Assembly (NCBI RefSeq): GCF_026151205.1 | Contig: NC_087074.1 | Span: forward strand, 10,201,226 to 10,265,225 | Direction: 5' to 3' | Source of the DNA: Bolinopsis microptera | Lineage: Eukaryota > Ctenophora > Tentaculata > Lobata > Bolinopsidae | Length of the DNA stretch: 64,000 bases | Part shown: positions 11,728 to 21,864 of the stretch, piece by piece | Layout of the letters: each line of letters starts with the position of its first letter | Numbering within the stretch: position 1 is the first letter of the stretch | Notes under the pieces: generated by a model | Database searches by the model: none | Seen by the model: the letters and a program-made list of their open reading frames with translations, nothing else | Told to the model about the DNA's origin: nothing | Translations under genes and position numbers: made by a program

Positions 11728-12711
11728 TGAAGCCTTTTCTTTCTCAAATCTTTACTTTTATAGAACAAAATAAAACGTGAAATGTTCACGTCTAGTGAGT
11801 TTTCAAATTATCCATTCACTATTAGTATTACAAAGTCTCTATTGTAAAAAAGATACAATTAAATTTCAACTCCGCTGTAGACGTTTGACTTTGAGTGTTA
11901 ACTGTTAAGTCAAAACTAAAACAAGTAAAAAATCACAAATTAAATAATTACGAAAGCTTTTTTAAAACAAAAAATAACAAGAGATTAGCAGTTAAAAGTT
12001 AAACGTAAATATACATTATACAGTCACAAAATATTAAACTCACAACTAAGCCTTAACAAGAATTGCGCCCGTTGTTTCGTTTTGGCGGACGCTAGATTTC
12101 CATTTCACATTTACTATAAATTTAAGTATAAGCTCCAATCAGCTCACTTCAATCTTCATGATAATAATATTGATAAATTATGCATCAAATACGGGAAACA
12201 CTTGAAATTCAGTTCAATTGCCGTAGAACTTAACTTGTATCTGTAATTCAAGAAATTATCAGCTAAGGTAAACTATACTCGTGTACACATCAATACACTA
12301 CGCGTGCCACGTACAAATTGGGCGTATTACCTAATAGTAATATTATACATTACATGCATCATATACATTAAAACACAGTCGCGCCGCGCATTCTTAGATC
12401 ACAGGCTATCTATACATCACATCTCCGCAAGCAATCCTCGCGCGCGCGCAACTTTTTCGTCGCATGGTAACTAACGAAATAAAAGGACTGACGACATATT
12501 TAAACCCACCTATCTCGTTCTCCAAAATCCACGTTTTTCTGCAAAAACCTCCATTCGTAACCTTTCACTATTGCCTTTTTTCAAAAGGGTGAAAAGGAAA
12601 AAATTGCGATTGTGACCGATCGCCAAAGCTAAATTTACTAATACTATTAGGCGTATGGCAGGTTCTTATAAACATGTTTAGCATCTAGAATCTCAATCTC
12701 GCAACTGGATC

Positions 12712-13170
12712 TTAATAATCTGGGGCTATGTCATGAGAGTGATACTGATAGCATGTCATCAATGCTATCCCTACAATTATCACCAGAACAACCCCTAAAA
12801 TCTCTAAAATAAAACACAAATTCGCCACCCCAGTAAAATAAATAAATTTTAGCAGTTTATGAGAACGTCCTCCCTTGCTGAAAGTTCTTGTTAAATCAGA
12901 CGGTTGCATCGAAAAAGGATTTGGGCTCAAGGCCATCCACATGGAAGCATAAAATGTCAAAGAGAATAGTGAATACCATAATTGGTAGAATCACCCGGAG
13001 AAATGTAGTTGCTTCAAGTTTGTTTTTGCAAACGAGTGCTAATGCCAAAAGAACGATTAGATATGTTTCTATTATAAAATCGAGTTGCAGTAACAGATCC
13101 CAGAAATAAAAATCCAAATCCATGACCCCCAGGAACTTCATCTCAGATCGTATCAAACACATATGAGACA
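12712..13170 (-). pseudogene. membrane-protein gene, copy A, frameshifted
   Basis: Two overlapping minus-strand frames together encode a hydrophobic protein with about three membrane segments (around FIIETYLIVLLALALV, LRVILPITVF... and FILEILGVVLVIIVGIAL), ending HSHDIAPDY then stop. Against copy B, this copy has seven extra bases near 12965-12972 (the TATTCACTA region) that shift the frame just before ASMWMALSPNP. No intact frame spans it. The family is unrecognised; it lies about 1.1 kb downstream of the receptor on the same strand, and could be a separate small gene or an abandoned exon. Confidence 0.6.
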
Positions 13171-14240
13171 AGAACATTTGGCGCGCGTCCTGGTAGGTTA
13201 TAAACCTACAAGGTATACATGAACGTGTAGTATAAGTAAAGGCAAAGCTAAATGCGTGACGTGATAATCTTTAACATTATATCTGATATCGAACTTGTTC
13301 AAATATGTTGAGTTGTGTCCAACTCGGCACAAGTTGGTTTATAAAGAAGCACTTGACTTACCTATGTGACCTATGAGTATGAGTATATTGAGTTTCGTCA
13401 AGACTTGACGGGGCCATCACATTTTCTGACCACCACTTATCTATTTTTGAATATTTACAATTTATTTATCATCATGCGTTCAATTTGAATTGAATGGACG
13501 GTTGTTAATTTTGTAGTCGAAGAAAACACTCTGAATAAGTTTCAATATATATAATTGTTGTCTCCGATCAAACTCGGGAGAATTTCAAAAACTTATCGTC
13601 CGGCATCTGTTGACAGTCTTCCGCCCAGAAGGTTGAACCATGAGCACTCCAGCGAAGGCTTGATATGAGGAGGTTTCAAATGCCGAAGGTCGAATCGTTG
13701 GATTTGAGAGCGACCTGTGCTCGAAACCAGCTCAGCCATCAACTACGTCAATATGCAAATATATAGCACAGCGTATTAGTTAACGGGTGATACTCGTAAA
13801 ATATTTGTTCCATATATATCGACGAGTCCAACTCGGTGCTCGTCCTGGTAGGTTATAAACCTACAACGTATTAGTAGTATTACAAAAATACTTGTCTCAA
13901 ACACCAATTAACAACTTTCAAACTCAGGGACTGTTAAATATGCTAAATAATACGTTAATAACACAATAAAAACACAGCACACTAGCTGCAGTGCCGGAAG
14001 CTGAAATACACATAAACACAAAATGCATACAGCTGGCTTTACAAAGTAAAGAATCAATATCATCGGACTACGCACTGTTATAAACTATGTTATTTAATTA
14101 TGTTCACAAAACATGCTACTATTCATGGCGGATGCCTGCAACAAATTCGATTCAGTTCAAGTTTTTCAAAAGTTACCAGTTCGGCCGTTTCCTTAGTTCA
14201 TTTTATCCAGTTTAGGTTGTCATTACTAATATCTTTACTG

Positions 14241-15242
14241 TTACAGTTCGGTCTCAGTTTCATTGCTCGTATTCGCTATCACCATAGAAGCACTGGTTGC
14301 TCTATTTCGGAGGATTCCAACAATCCACAACCTCATTTCCCTCATCCTCCAAACATAGACCAGTGGGTTTAGAGAAGCGTTTAGGACTGTACATAAGACG
14401 TCACTTAGTAGCCAGCCGTATAAAGACATAAAATCGTTATCACATATTGGACCCGGGTATGTTTTCGACACCGTGGTGTAAGTGAAGAGAGAGCAGTAGA
14501 TGAAAGGAAAGCAATTGCAGCAGAGGAAGAGGGCTGTAAAGTAAGTAATGGTGATTGAAGCATGTTGATTTCTCCTTTGGGATACATTGTTTGCGACAGG
14601 ATCTTTCCGGAGCATAGCAATGGAGACAAGAAACGTCAGAAACACGATGATTGGAGGAATTCCCACACTAGCGGTGTAGTTGAACATAAAGAATATTAAC
14701 AGCGGTGAAGATTCTGGGGGTATTTCCGTTGGAGATACGTCACTAGGTGACGTAGCGTATAAGTTGTGATCCATGGCCATTTTGGGATAGACAAAAAGTA
14801 GAGAGTTGCAAATGCAATGGTAAAGGAGGTAAACAGCGATGGACACAAGAACTGCTCTTTTGTTGATTTTGTAGAAAGGGTATTTTATGGCGATCGCTCG
14901 TGATAACGACAGTGTCATAACCACGAATATGGACATTAGTTGAGGCAGCAGGAGGACGAAAGTCCAAATGGAGTTGACAACTGAGTTGCTGAGTAACCCA
15001 GCAGTTCGGTTGTTCAGCAGATTAAAAGCAACTGGAAGGTGAATGACGGAGGAACCTATATCGATAGAACATGCCACTATGTAAAGAAGAGCTGACAGAT
15101 TTCGTTTCTTTGTGCTGAGGAAATATTTCAAAGCTAGACAGTTTCCCGGCAGTCCGATCACAAAGCAGACAAAGAGCCCGCACACTATCAAGCCATCATA
15201 AATTCTGTTATGAGTTTCCAAGGTCAAAGTGTCATTTATCAT
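14241..15242 (-). CDS. class A (rhodopsin-like) orphan GPCR, copy A
   Basis: Intronless 333-residue seven-transmembrane receptor. The start is the ATG giving MINDTLTL; the frame extends upstream but without an earlier ATG, and copy B loses that extension. N-D-T near the N-terminus is a glycosylation sequon. TM1 holds LPGNCLAL (Asn 1.50), TM2 IVACSIDIGSS, TM3 ends LSLSRAIAIKYP, where the DRY motif is SRA, and TM7 has LNPLVY (NPxxY). The position of the usual TM3 Cys, 25 residues before the SRA Arg, is Asn and the second extracellular loop lacks Cys, so the canonical disulfide is absent. The C-terminus is short and Ser/Thr-rich. Ligand unknown; SRA-type receptors of this kind are common among expanded cnidarian receptors. 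Neighbour copy B is almost identical. Confidence 0.92.
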   Translation of the reverse strand: MINDTLTLETHNRIYDGLIVCGLFVCFVIGLPGNCLALKYFLSTKKRNLSALLYIVACSIDIGSSVIHLPVAFNLLNNRTAGLLSNSVVNSIWTFVLLLPQLMSIFVVMTLSLSRAIAIKYPFYKINKRAVLVSIAVYLLYHCICNSLLFVYPKMAMDHNLYATSPSDVSPTEIPPESSPLLIFFMFNYTASVGIPPIIVFLTFLVSIAMLRKDPVANNVSQRRNQHASITITYFTALFLCCNCFPFIYCSLFTYTTVSKTYPGPICDNDFMSLYGWLLSDVLCTVLNASLNPLVYVWRMREMRLWIVGILRNRATSASMVIANTSNETETEL

Positions 15243-15420
15243 CCTCAAACTTATAATCAACGTAGCTTGAATCAATAGAAGGGCAGTTTCTCGGACTAGG
15301 TACTTTATCACAAAACGTATGTTAAGACCTCTAAGTACTGAGTAATTAACCAATAAGTGTATGAAACTGTGGCTCACTGGCCCACGTTTACGTTTATTTA
15401 TTTATAATCTAAGACACCGG

Positions 15421-15482
15421 TTACCTGAGGACCCCAGGCTTTAGAGATTAGGCGGAATGACAGGCTGAGCGCGGCCCAGTAA
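15421..15482. mobile_element. short hAT-like MITE, copy in unit A
   Basis: A 62-bp insertion, TTACCTGAGG...CCCAGTAA, flanked by the direct repeat AGACACCGG. The corresponding site in unit B (about 20000) is empty and carries one AGACACCGG. Related copies: 17397-17471, 60728-60823 and a fragment at 46916. Confidence 0.85.
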
Positions 15483-15579
15483 AGACACCGGTAGTAAAAT
15501 AATTAAAAAGGAAACAATTCATAGTCATAAGCCGAGGCACGGGTGCGCTAATAGATCGCGTGGTTAAGATCTGTAGACG

Positions 15580-16387
15580 TAGTAGTAAGTAGTAGTAGTA
15601 GTAGTAAACCCGCGATGGGGTGGCATGTGCCTCAATAAAAATATTACAATCATTTATTATTATATCAATTTATCATTAAATATTTCAACAATATCAATAA
15701 CGTATGGTTGATCCTTCATACTTAGTAAAATATATAAAAATAAAGTTAATCTACACTAAAGAATAAATAATCTATATTATATAAATCAACAATATTAACT
15801 CCCCATCTTCTTGTAGTCATTTTATCAAAGCGGTAGAAATCAAAGTAATTTTAGTACGCGGTGCGCAAGGAATTTCGTTAAAAAAATGTGTAGGCAAGAT
15901 AAGCCTAAGTGTGGCAGTGAAAGTTGAAAAATAAGTTGCAGAATAAATTGCAGTGACTGACTGTCAAATGCATTATCGCAGTTCATTTATTTGACTGCAC
16001 TAACGCGTTTAGGATTCTTACAGCTGTTATATTTTGCTAATATTTTGTTTAAAAGTTGTAAAGGAAAAAGTTTTTGTCCGTCCACGAAAGGTTTTTTAGG
16101 TCAAGTTTTTGTTTGTCCAGTAAGTAACGTACAATGTTGTCCTTGTATGAATTAATAAACTTATCTTGTAACTTAGGTACGTTGAAGGGAAGGATTTTAT
16201 TTATTTCGTTTATCGTGTTGTTATATAATTGTGGTCCTACGTTAGAGATGCTATAATCGGTGATGCGTAATCTGTTGAACTTAATTTCAAAATACTTTGG
16301 ATTTCTCCTTTCCGTTTGTGATTGTCTAAGCGGTGATTTTTCAAATATACTACAGATACTCGATGGTGCTACTCCCTGTACTGCCAC
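15580..16387 (-). mobile_element. 5'-truncated LINE (3' end of reverse-transcriptase ORF)
   Basis: Minus-strand frame 16387-16049 encodes the C-terminal tail of a non-LTR reverse transcriptase protein: ITDYSISNVGPQLYNN followed by FINSYKDNIVRYLL, the usual Y-x-GP-x-LWN-like ending. It is followed by a 3' UTR and an ACT-repeat tail at 15579-15606. It lies exactly between duplication units A and B. Confidence 0.75.
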
Positions 16388-16821
16388 TGAAGCCTTTTCT
16401 TTCTCAAATCTTTACTTTAGAACAAAATAAAACGTGAAATGTTCACGTCTAGTGAGTTTTCAAATTATCCATTCACTATTAGTATTACAGAGTCTCTATT
16501 GTAAAAAAGATAAAATTAAATTTCAACTCCGCTGTAGACGTTTGACTTTGAGTGTTAACTGTTAAGTCAAAACTAAAACAAGTAAAAAATCACAAATTGA
16601 ATAATTACGAAAGCTAGTTTGAAAAACAAAAAATAACAAGAGATTAGCAGCTAAAAGTTAAACGTAAATATACAGTCACCAAAATCTTAAACTCATAACT
16701 AAGCCTTAAAAATTGCGATTGTGACCGATCGCCAAAGCTAAATTTACTAATACTATTAGGCGTATGGCAGGTCCTTATAAAACATGTTTAGCATCTAGAA
16801 TCTCAATCTCGTAACTGGATC

Positions 16822-17400
16822 TTAATAATCCGGGGCTATATCATGAGAGTGATACTGATAGCATGTCATCAATGCTATCCCTACAATTATCACCAGACCA
16901 ACCCCTAAAATCTCTAAAATGAAACACAAATTCGCCACCCCAGTAAAATAAATAAATTTTAGCAGTTTATGAGAACGTCCTCCCTTGCTGAAAGTTCCTG
17001 TTAAATCAGACGGTTGCATCAAAAAAGGATTTGGGCTCAAGGCCGGGCCATCCACATGGAAGCATAAAATGTCAAAGAGAATACCGTAATTGGTAGAATC
17101 ACCCGGAGAAATGTAGTTGCTTCAAGTTTGTTTTTGCAAACGAGTGCTATAATGCCAAAAGAACGATTACCTTACCTTACTCGGGAATATTATGACTGGG
17201 ATAAAGTGGTGGGTTTTGGAAAATTCCGCCATATTTTTCCCGGTCATTAATTTTCCCAGTCATAAATTAACCCGCTATAATATTCCCGAGTAAGTTAGAT
17301 ATGTTTCTATTATAAAATCGAGTTGCAGTAACAGATCCCAGAAATAAAAATCCAAATCCATGACCCCCAGCCAGGAACTTCATCTCAGATCGTATCTTAC
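16822..17400 (-). pseudogene. membrane-protein gene, copy B, frameshifted and interrupted
   Basis: Same gene as 12712-13170. Here the frame is intact across VILPITVFSLTFYASMWMA, where copy A is broken, but five extra bases (CGGCC, near 17041-17045) break it immediately afterwards, and a 125-bp MITE has inserted upstream at 17170. The two copies therefore carry independent inactivating lesions. Confidence 0.6.
17170..17294. mobile_element. 125-bp MITE with TTA target duplication
   Basis: Present in unit B and absent at the same site in unit A (GATTAGATATG). Ends are inverted repeats, CTTACTCGGGAATATTAT at 17176 and its complement at the right end; TTA lies on both sides. A 3-bp TTA duplication suggests PIF/Harbinger-type mobilisation. 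Confidence 0.8.
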
Positions 17401-17471
17401 CTTGGGACCTCAGGCTATTATGCTCATAAATAGAGATTCGGCGGAATGACAGGCTGAGCGCGGCCCAGTAA
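17397..17471. mobile_element. short hAT-like MITE, copy in unit B
   Basis: 75 bp, TTACCTTGGG...CCCAGTAA, flanked by an exact 8-bp duplication ATCGTATC (17389-17396 and 17472-17479). Unit A has the empty site at about 13147. The internal GGCGGAATGACAGGCTGAGC is shared with the 15421 copy. Confidence 0.88.
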
Positions 17472-17953
17472 ATCGTATCAAACACATATGAGACAAGAAC
17501 ATTTAATTTGGCGCGCGTCCTGGTAGGTTATAAACCTACAAGGTATACATGATACATGAACGTGTAGTATAAGTAAAGGCAAAGCTAAATGCGTGACGTG
17601 ATACTGATAATCTTTAACATTATATCGAACTTGTTCAAATATGTTGAGTTGTGTCCAACTCGGCACAAGTTGGTTTATAAAGAAGCACTTGACTTACCTA
17701 TGTGACCTATGAATATGTTGAGTTTCGTCAAGACTTGACGGGGCCATCACATTTTCTGACCACCACTTATCTATTTTTGAATATTTACAATTTATTTATC
17801 ATCATGCGTTCAATTTGAATTGAATGGACGGTTGTTAATTTTGTAGTCGAAGAAAACACTCTGAATAAGTTTCAATATATATAATTGTTGTCTCCGATCA
17901 AACTCGGGAGAATTTCAAAAACTTATCGTTCGGCATCTGTTGACAGTCTTCCG

Positions 17954-18475
17954 CCCAGAAGGTTGAGCCATGAGCACTCCAGCGAAGGATTGAGGAGGTT
18001 TCAAATGCCGAAGGTCGAATCGTTAGATTTAAGAGCGACCTGTGCTCGAAACCAGCTCAACCATCAACTACGTCAATATGCAAATATATAGCACAGCGTA
18101 TTAGTTAACAGGTGATACTCGTAAAATATTTGTTCCATACATATCGACGAGTCCAACTCGGTGCTCGTCCTGGCAGGTTAGTGGTTACTAGGTTATAAAC
18201 CTACAACGTATTAGTAGTCCAATAAGTCCAGAAGGTTGAGCACTCCAGCGAAGGCTTGAGGAGGTTTCAAATGCCGAAGGTCGAATCGTTGGCGTTGCTC
18301 ATCGTTGGATTTGAGAGCGACCTGTGCTCGAAACCAGCTCAACCATCAACTACGTCAATATGCAAATATATAGCACAGCGTATTAGTTAACGGGTGATGC
18401 TCGTAAAATATTTGTTCCATACATATCGACGAGTCCAACTCGGTGCTCGTCCTGGTAGGTTATAAACCTACAACG
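17954..18475. repeat. 270-bp tandem duplication inside unit B
   Basis: The block from GAAGGTTGAG to CCTACAACGTATTAGTAG occurs twice in unit B and once in unit A (13630-13870). A short plus-strand frame crosses it, but the frame is broken in A and it is not called as a gene. Confidence 0.8.
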
Positions 18476-18842
18476 TATTAGTAGTATTACAAAAATACTT
18501 GTCTCAAACACCAATTAACAACTTTCAAACTCAGGGACTGTTAAATATGCTAAATAATACGTTAATAACACAATAAAAACACAGCACACTAGCTGCAGTG
18601 CCGGAAGCTGAAATACACATAAACACAAAATGCATACAGCTGGCTTTACAAAGTAAAGGATCATCGGAATACACACTGTTATAAACTATGTTATTTAATT
18701 ATGTTCACAAAACATGCTACTTCATGGTGGATGCCTGCAACAAATTCGATTCAGTTCAAGTTTTTCAAAAGTTACCAGTTCGGCCGTTTCCTAATTAGTT
18801 CATTTTATCCAGTTTAGGTTGTCATTACTAATATCTTTACTG

Positions 18843-19832
18843 TTACAGTTCGGTCTCAGTTTCATTGCTTGTATTCGCTATCACCATAGAAGCACTGGTT
18901 GCTCTATTTCGGAGGATTCCAACAATCCACAACCTCATTTCCGTCATCCTCCAAACATAGAGCAGCGGGTTTAGAGAAGCGTTTAGGACTGTACATAAGA
19001 CGTCACTTAGAAGCCAGCTGTAGAAGTACATAAAATGGTTATCGTATATTGGACCCGGGTATGTCTTGGACGTCACCATGGTGTAAGTGAAGAGACAGCA
19101 GTTGATGAAAGGAAAGCAATTGCAACAGAGGAAGAGGGCTGTAAAGTAAGTAATGGTGATTGAAGCATGTTGATTTCTCCTTTGGGATACATTGTTTGCG
19201 ACAGGATCTCTCCGGAGCATAAGAATCGAGAGAAGAAACGTCAGAAACACGATGATTGTAGGTATTCCCAAACAAGCGCTGTAGTTAAACATGTAGCAGG
19301 TTAACAGTGGTAAAAATTCTGGGGGTATTGGCGATGCGTCACTACTAGCGTAGCTGTTACTGTTAGCCATTTTGGGATAGACAAAAAGTAGAGAGTTGCA
19401 AATGCAATGGTAAAGGAGGTAAACAGCGATGGACACAAGAACTGCTCTTTTGTTGATTTTGTAGAAAGGGTACTTTATGGCAATCGCTCGTGATAACGAC
19501 AGTGTCATAACCACGAATATGGACATTAGTTGAAGCAGCAGGAGGACGGAATTCCAAATGGAGTTAACTACAGAGTTGCTGAGTAACCCAGCAGTTCGGT
19601 TGTTCAGCAGACTAAAAGCAACTGGAAGGTGAATGACGGAGGAACCTATATCGATAGAACATGCCACTATGTAAAGAAGAGCTGACAGATTTCGTTTCTT
19701 TGTGCTGAGGAAATATTTCAAAGCTAGACAGTTTCCCGGCAGTCCGATCACAAAGCAGACAAAGAGCCCGCACGCAATCAAGCCATCATAAATTCTGTTA
19801 TGAGTTTCCAAGGTCAAAGTGTCATTAATCAT
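18843..19832 (-). CDS. class A (rhodopsin-like) orphan GPCR, copy B
   Basis: Intronless 329-residue paralogue of the receptor at 14241-15242, start at the equivalent ATG (MINDTLTL). Same signatures: LPGNCLAL in TM1, SRA in place of DRY, LNPLLY in TM7, no TM3 Cys. TM1-TM3, TM6 and the C-tail are nearly unchanged, while the second extracellular loop and TM5 differ strongly (MANSNSYASSDASPIPPEF here) and are four residues shorter overall. Upstream, a small deletion removes the in-frame extension present in copy A, which supports the chosen start. Intact, presumably functional; ligand unknown. Confidence 0.92.
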   Translation of the reverse strand: MINDTLTLETHNRIYDGLIACGLFVCFVIGLPGNCLALKYFLSTKKRNLSALLYIVACSIDIGSSVIHLPVAFSLLNNRTAGLLSNSVVNSIWNSVLLLLQLMSIFVVMTLSLSRAIAIKYPFYKINKRAVLVSIAVYLLYHCICNSLLFVYPKMANSNSYASSDASPIPPEFLPLLTCYMFNYSACLGIPTIIVFLTFLLSILMLRRDPVANNVSQRRNQHASITITYFTALFLCCNCFPFINCCLFTYTMVTSKTYPGPIYDNHFMYFYSWLLSDVLCTVLNASLNPLLYVWRMTEMRLWIVGILRNRATSASMVIANTSNETETEL

Positions 19833-20274
19833 CCTCAAACTTATAATCAGCGTAGCTTGAATCAACAGAAGGCCAGTTTCTCGGACTACTTTATCTCAAA
19901 CGTATGTTAAGACCTCTAAGTACTGAGTAATTAACCAATAAGTGTATGAAACTGTGGCTCACTGGCCCACGTTTACGTTTATTTATTTATAACCTAAGAC
20001 ACCGGTAGTAAAATAATTAAAAAGGAAACAACTCATAGTCATAAGCCGAGGCACGGGTGCGCTAATAGATCGCGTGGTTGAGATCTGTACTGGTATAGTG
20101 TATACTGTATACCAGTATAGTGGTACATGTTGGGCACAGAAAAAGTGTGCAGGTGATCTGACATGAAATGAAACGTTGTAGGTCGTTAATAATACGTGGA
20201 CCATTTCTTAGATTACACAGAAAAGTGGCGGGATTAGATACTGTTATTTGATAGTCAAATTAAATTTACATTTT

Positions 20275-20880
20275 TTAAAAAGATGATGCCTTTTTGTACT
20301 TTAGAACGAAGTAAAACTCGAAATCTTCACCTCTAGCGAATTTTCAAATCATTCACGATTACTCATTATTACAGAGCCCCGATTAAAATAAATAAAATTA
20401 AACTTCAAATCCGTTGCAGAAGTCTTGATAAAATTCAGTGTTTAGTCAAAATTAAAAGCAAGTAAAATAATTAAAAATTAAACACCACGAAAGAGCTTTT
20501 TTAAAACAAAACAATAAGAAACGATTAGTAGTTGAAATAAGCGTCAGACTATACTTAAACCAGACTTACAACAACAGTTAACGTAAAGATACATGCATCA
20601 AAATCTAAAACTCAAAACTAAGCACACAAAAGCAAACTGTAAATATTTTGTTTCTCAGGAAGTTTAAACCGATATTGTGACCAATCATTAAGTGATAGTG
20701 GTATGATAACACTTGTTCTTACACTCATCAACGTGCTACTATCACAGAGTATCAACATTCGATACACCAATAATCGAGTAGGTAGAAATGATAATTCAAA
20801 TGTACGCCTGGTAAACGTATCCAAGATCTGGGAAAATCTCAACGAAAGCAATCGATTCAAAATTAATGTGGAAATAATTT
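20275..20880 (-). repeat. truncated third duplication unit C
   Basis: Diverged match to the first 0.4-0.9 kb of units A and B (GATGATGCCTTTTTGTACTT, AATTTTCAAAT, TTAAACGT-like words). It keeps only the flank downstream of the membrane-protein gene; the receptor is absent. An older copy than A or B. Confidence 0.6.
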
Positions 20881-21030
20881 AACCAGGTTCAAAGTTAATA
20901 ATAAAAAACATGCAGCCCCAAATCACGACTTTATGTCAACGATAAATCAGTGATGTTCAGTGTTCACGGTTCAAAAATCAGTTATTGTTTGGAGCGTTGT
21001 TTGTTTTCCACCACTCGAGCAATAATTCTC

Positions 21031-21455
21031 TGTAGGATGCACAGTGTGCACGATGAACAGTGTGCACGATGAACAGTGTGCACGATGAACAGTGTGCACG
21101 ATGAAAAGTGTGCACGATGAACAGTGTGCACGATGAACAGTGTGCACGATGAACAGTGTGCACGATGAACAGTGTGCACGATGAACAGTGTGCACGATGA
21201 ACAGTGTGCACGATGAACAGTGTGCACGATGAACAGTGTGCACGATGAACAGTGTGCACGCTGCACAGTGTGCACGATGAACAGTGTGCACGATGAACAG
21301 TGTGCACGCTGCACAGTGTGCACGATGAACAGTGTGCACGATGAACAGTGTGCACGATGAACAGTGTGCACGATGAACAGTGTGCACGATGAACATTGTG
21401 CACGATGAACAGTGTGCACGATGAACAGTGATCACGATGAACAGTGTGCATGATG
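21031..21455. repeat. 16-bp minisatellite in the 3' UTR of the Tudor-PHD-MYND gene
   Basis: About 26 nearly perfect copies of ACAGTGTGCACGATGA; a few units carry a GCTGCACA variant. Because 16 is not a multiple of three, long open frames appear in three frames on the minus strand; these are repeat artefacts. The array starts about 10 bases after the stop codon of the gene at 21465. Confidence 0.9.
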
Positions 21456-21464
21456 CACTCAGTG

Positions 21465-21864
21465 TTATGATTGTCTCTTACAGCACTCGCGTCGGTGTAT
21501 CGCCAAGTGCTCCAACTGAAATTTGAGTGATGTTAGTAAAATACACGTTAAAATTGAGCATTATGGTCAGCTATACAGAAAACGACGTGAGTTCTTATCA
21601 GAACCATTCACAGAGTGAATTGTGCATTCTGACGTGACTGTAAATATGGATAGAAAAAATACAGCATTTCAACAGACTGTTATTAATAAAAGAAGACTAT
21701 ATTATTACTAAAAAATACATCATTAGTTTATCGTTTCTAAACTTCAGACTGTAAGAGTGTATAATCAGTACCTCGCATCTGAGGGAGCAGTAGAGAGCAG
21801 TTGCACACCGTCTACAGGTGATCTGGGCTGTGGAGTAACAGTTGTAGCACTGTCCTGTTATCTT
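21465..21864 (-). CDS. MYND finger exons of the Tudor-PHD-MYND gene
   Basis: Exons 21864-21772 and 21515-21465 jointly encode the finger: C-x2-C-x7-C-x2-C-x5-C-x3-C in the first exon (CYNCYSTAQITCRRCATALY then CSLRC) and H-x3-C in the second (AIHRREC), with eight ligands at predicted residues 1530-1566. The protein ends five residues later (CKRQS, TAA at 21467-21465). The first exon is preceded by a good acceptor (TTCATTTCAG). Confidence 0.88.

Larger units (their letters stand above)
11728..15575 (-). repeat. segmental duplication unit A (receptor locus)
   Basis: Aligns at high identity with unit B (16388-20087): same 3' flank, broken membrane-protein gene, spacer and receptor in the same order. 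A keeps about 545 bases (about 12060-12600) missing from B, lying between two AATTGCG words. Confidence 0.9.
16388..20087 (-). repeat. segmental duplication unit B (receptor locus)
   Basis: Tandem copy of unit A in the same orientation. Private changes: a 125-bp MITE (17170-17294), a 75-bp MITE (17397-17471), a 270-bp internal tandem duplication (17954-18475) and a 545-bp deletion at about 16705. Confidence 0.9.

Noticed and set aside
17885-18091. 68-codon plus-strand frame in unit B (RRFQMPKVESLDLR)
   Set aside because: Frame broken in the unit A copy and duplicated as non-coding sequence; no domain.
20971-21451. Three overlapping 145-157-codon minus-strand frames rich in His/Cys
   Set aside because: They are the three reading frames of one 16-bp minisatellite; no non-repeat sequence supports a protein.
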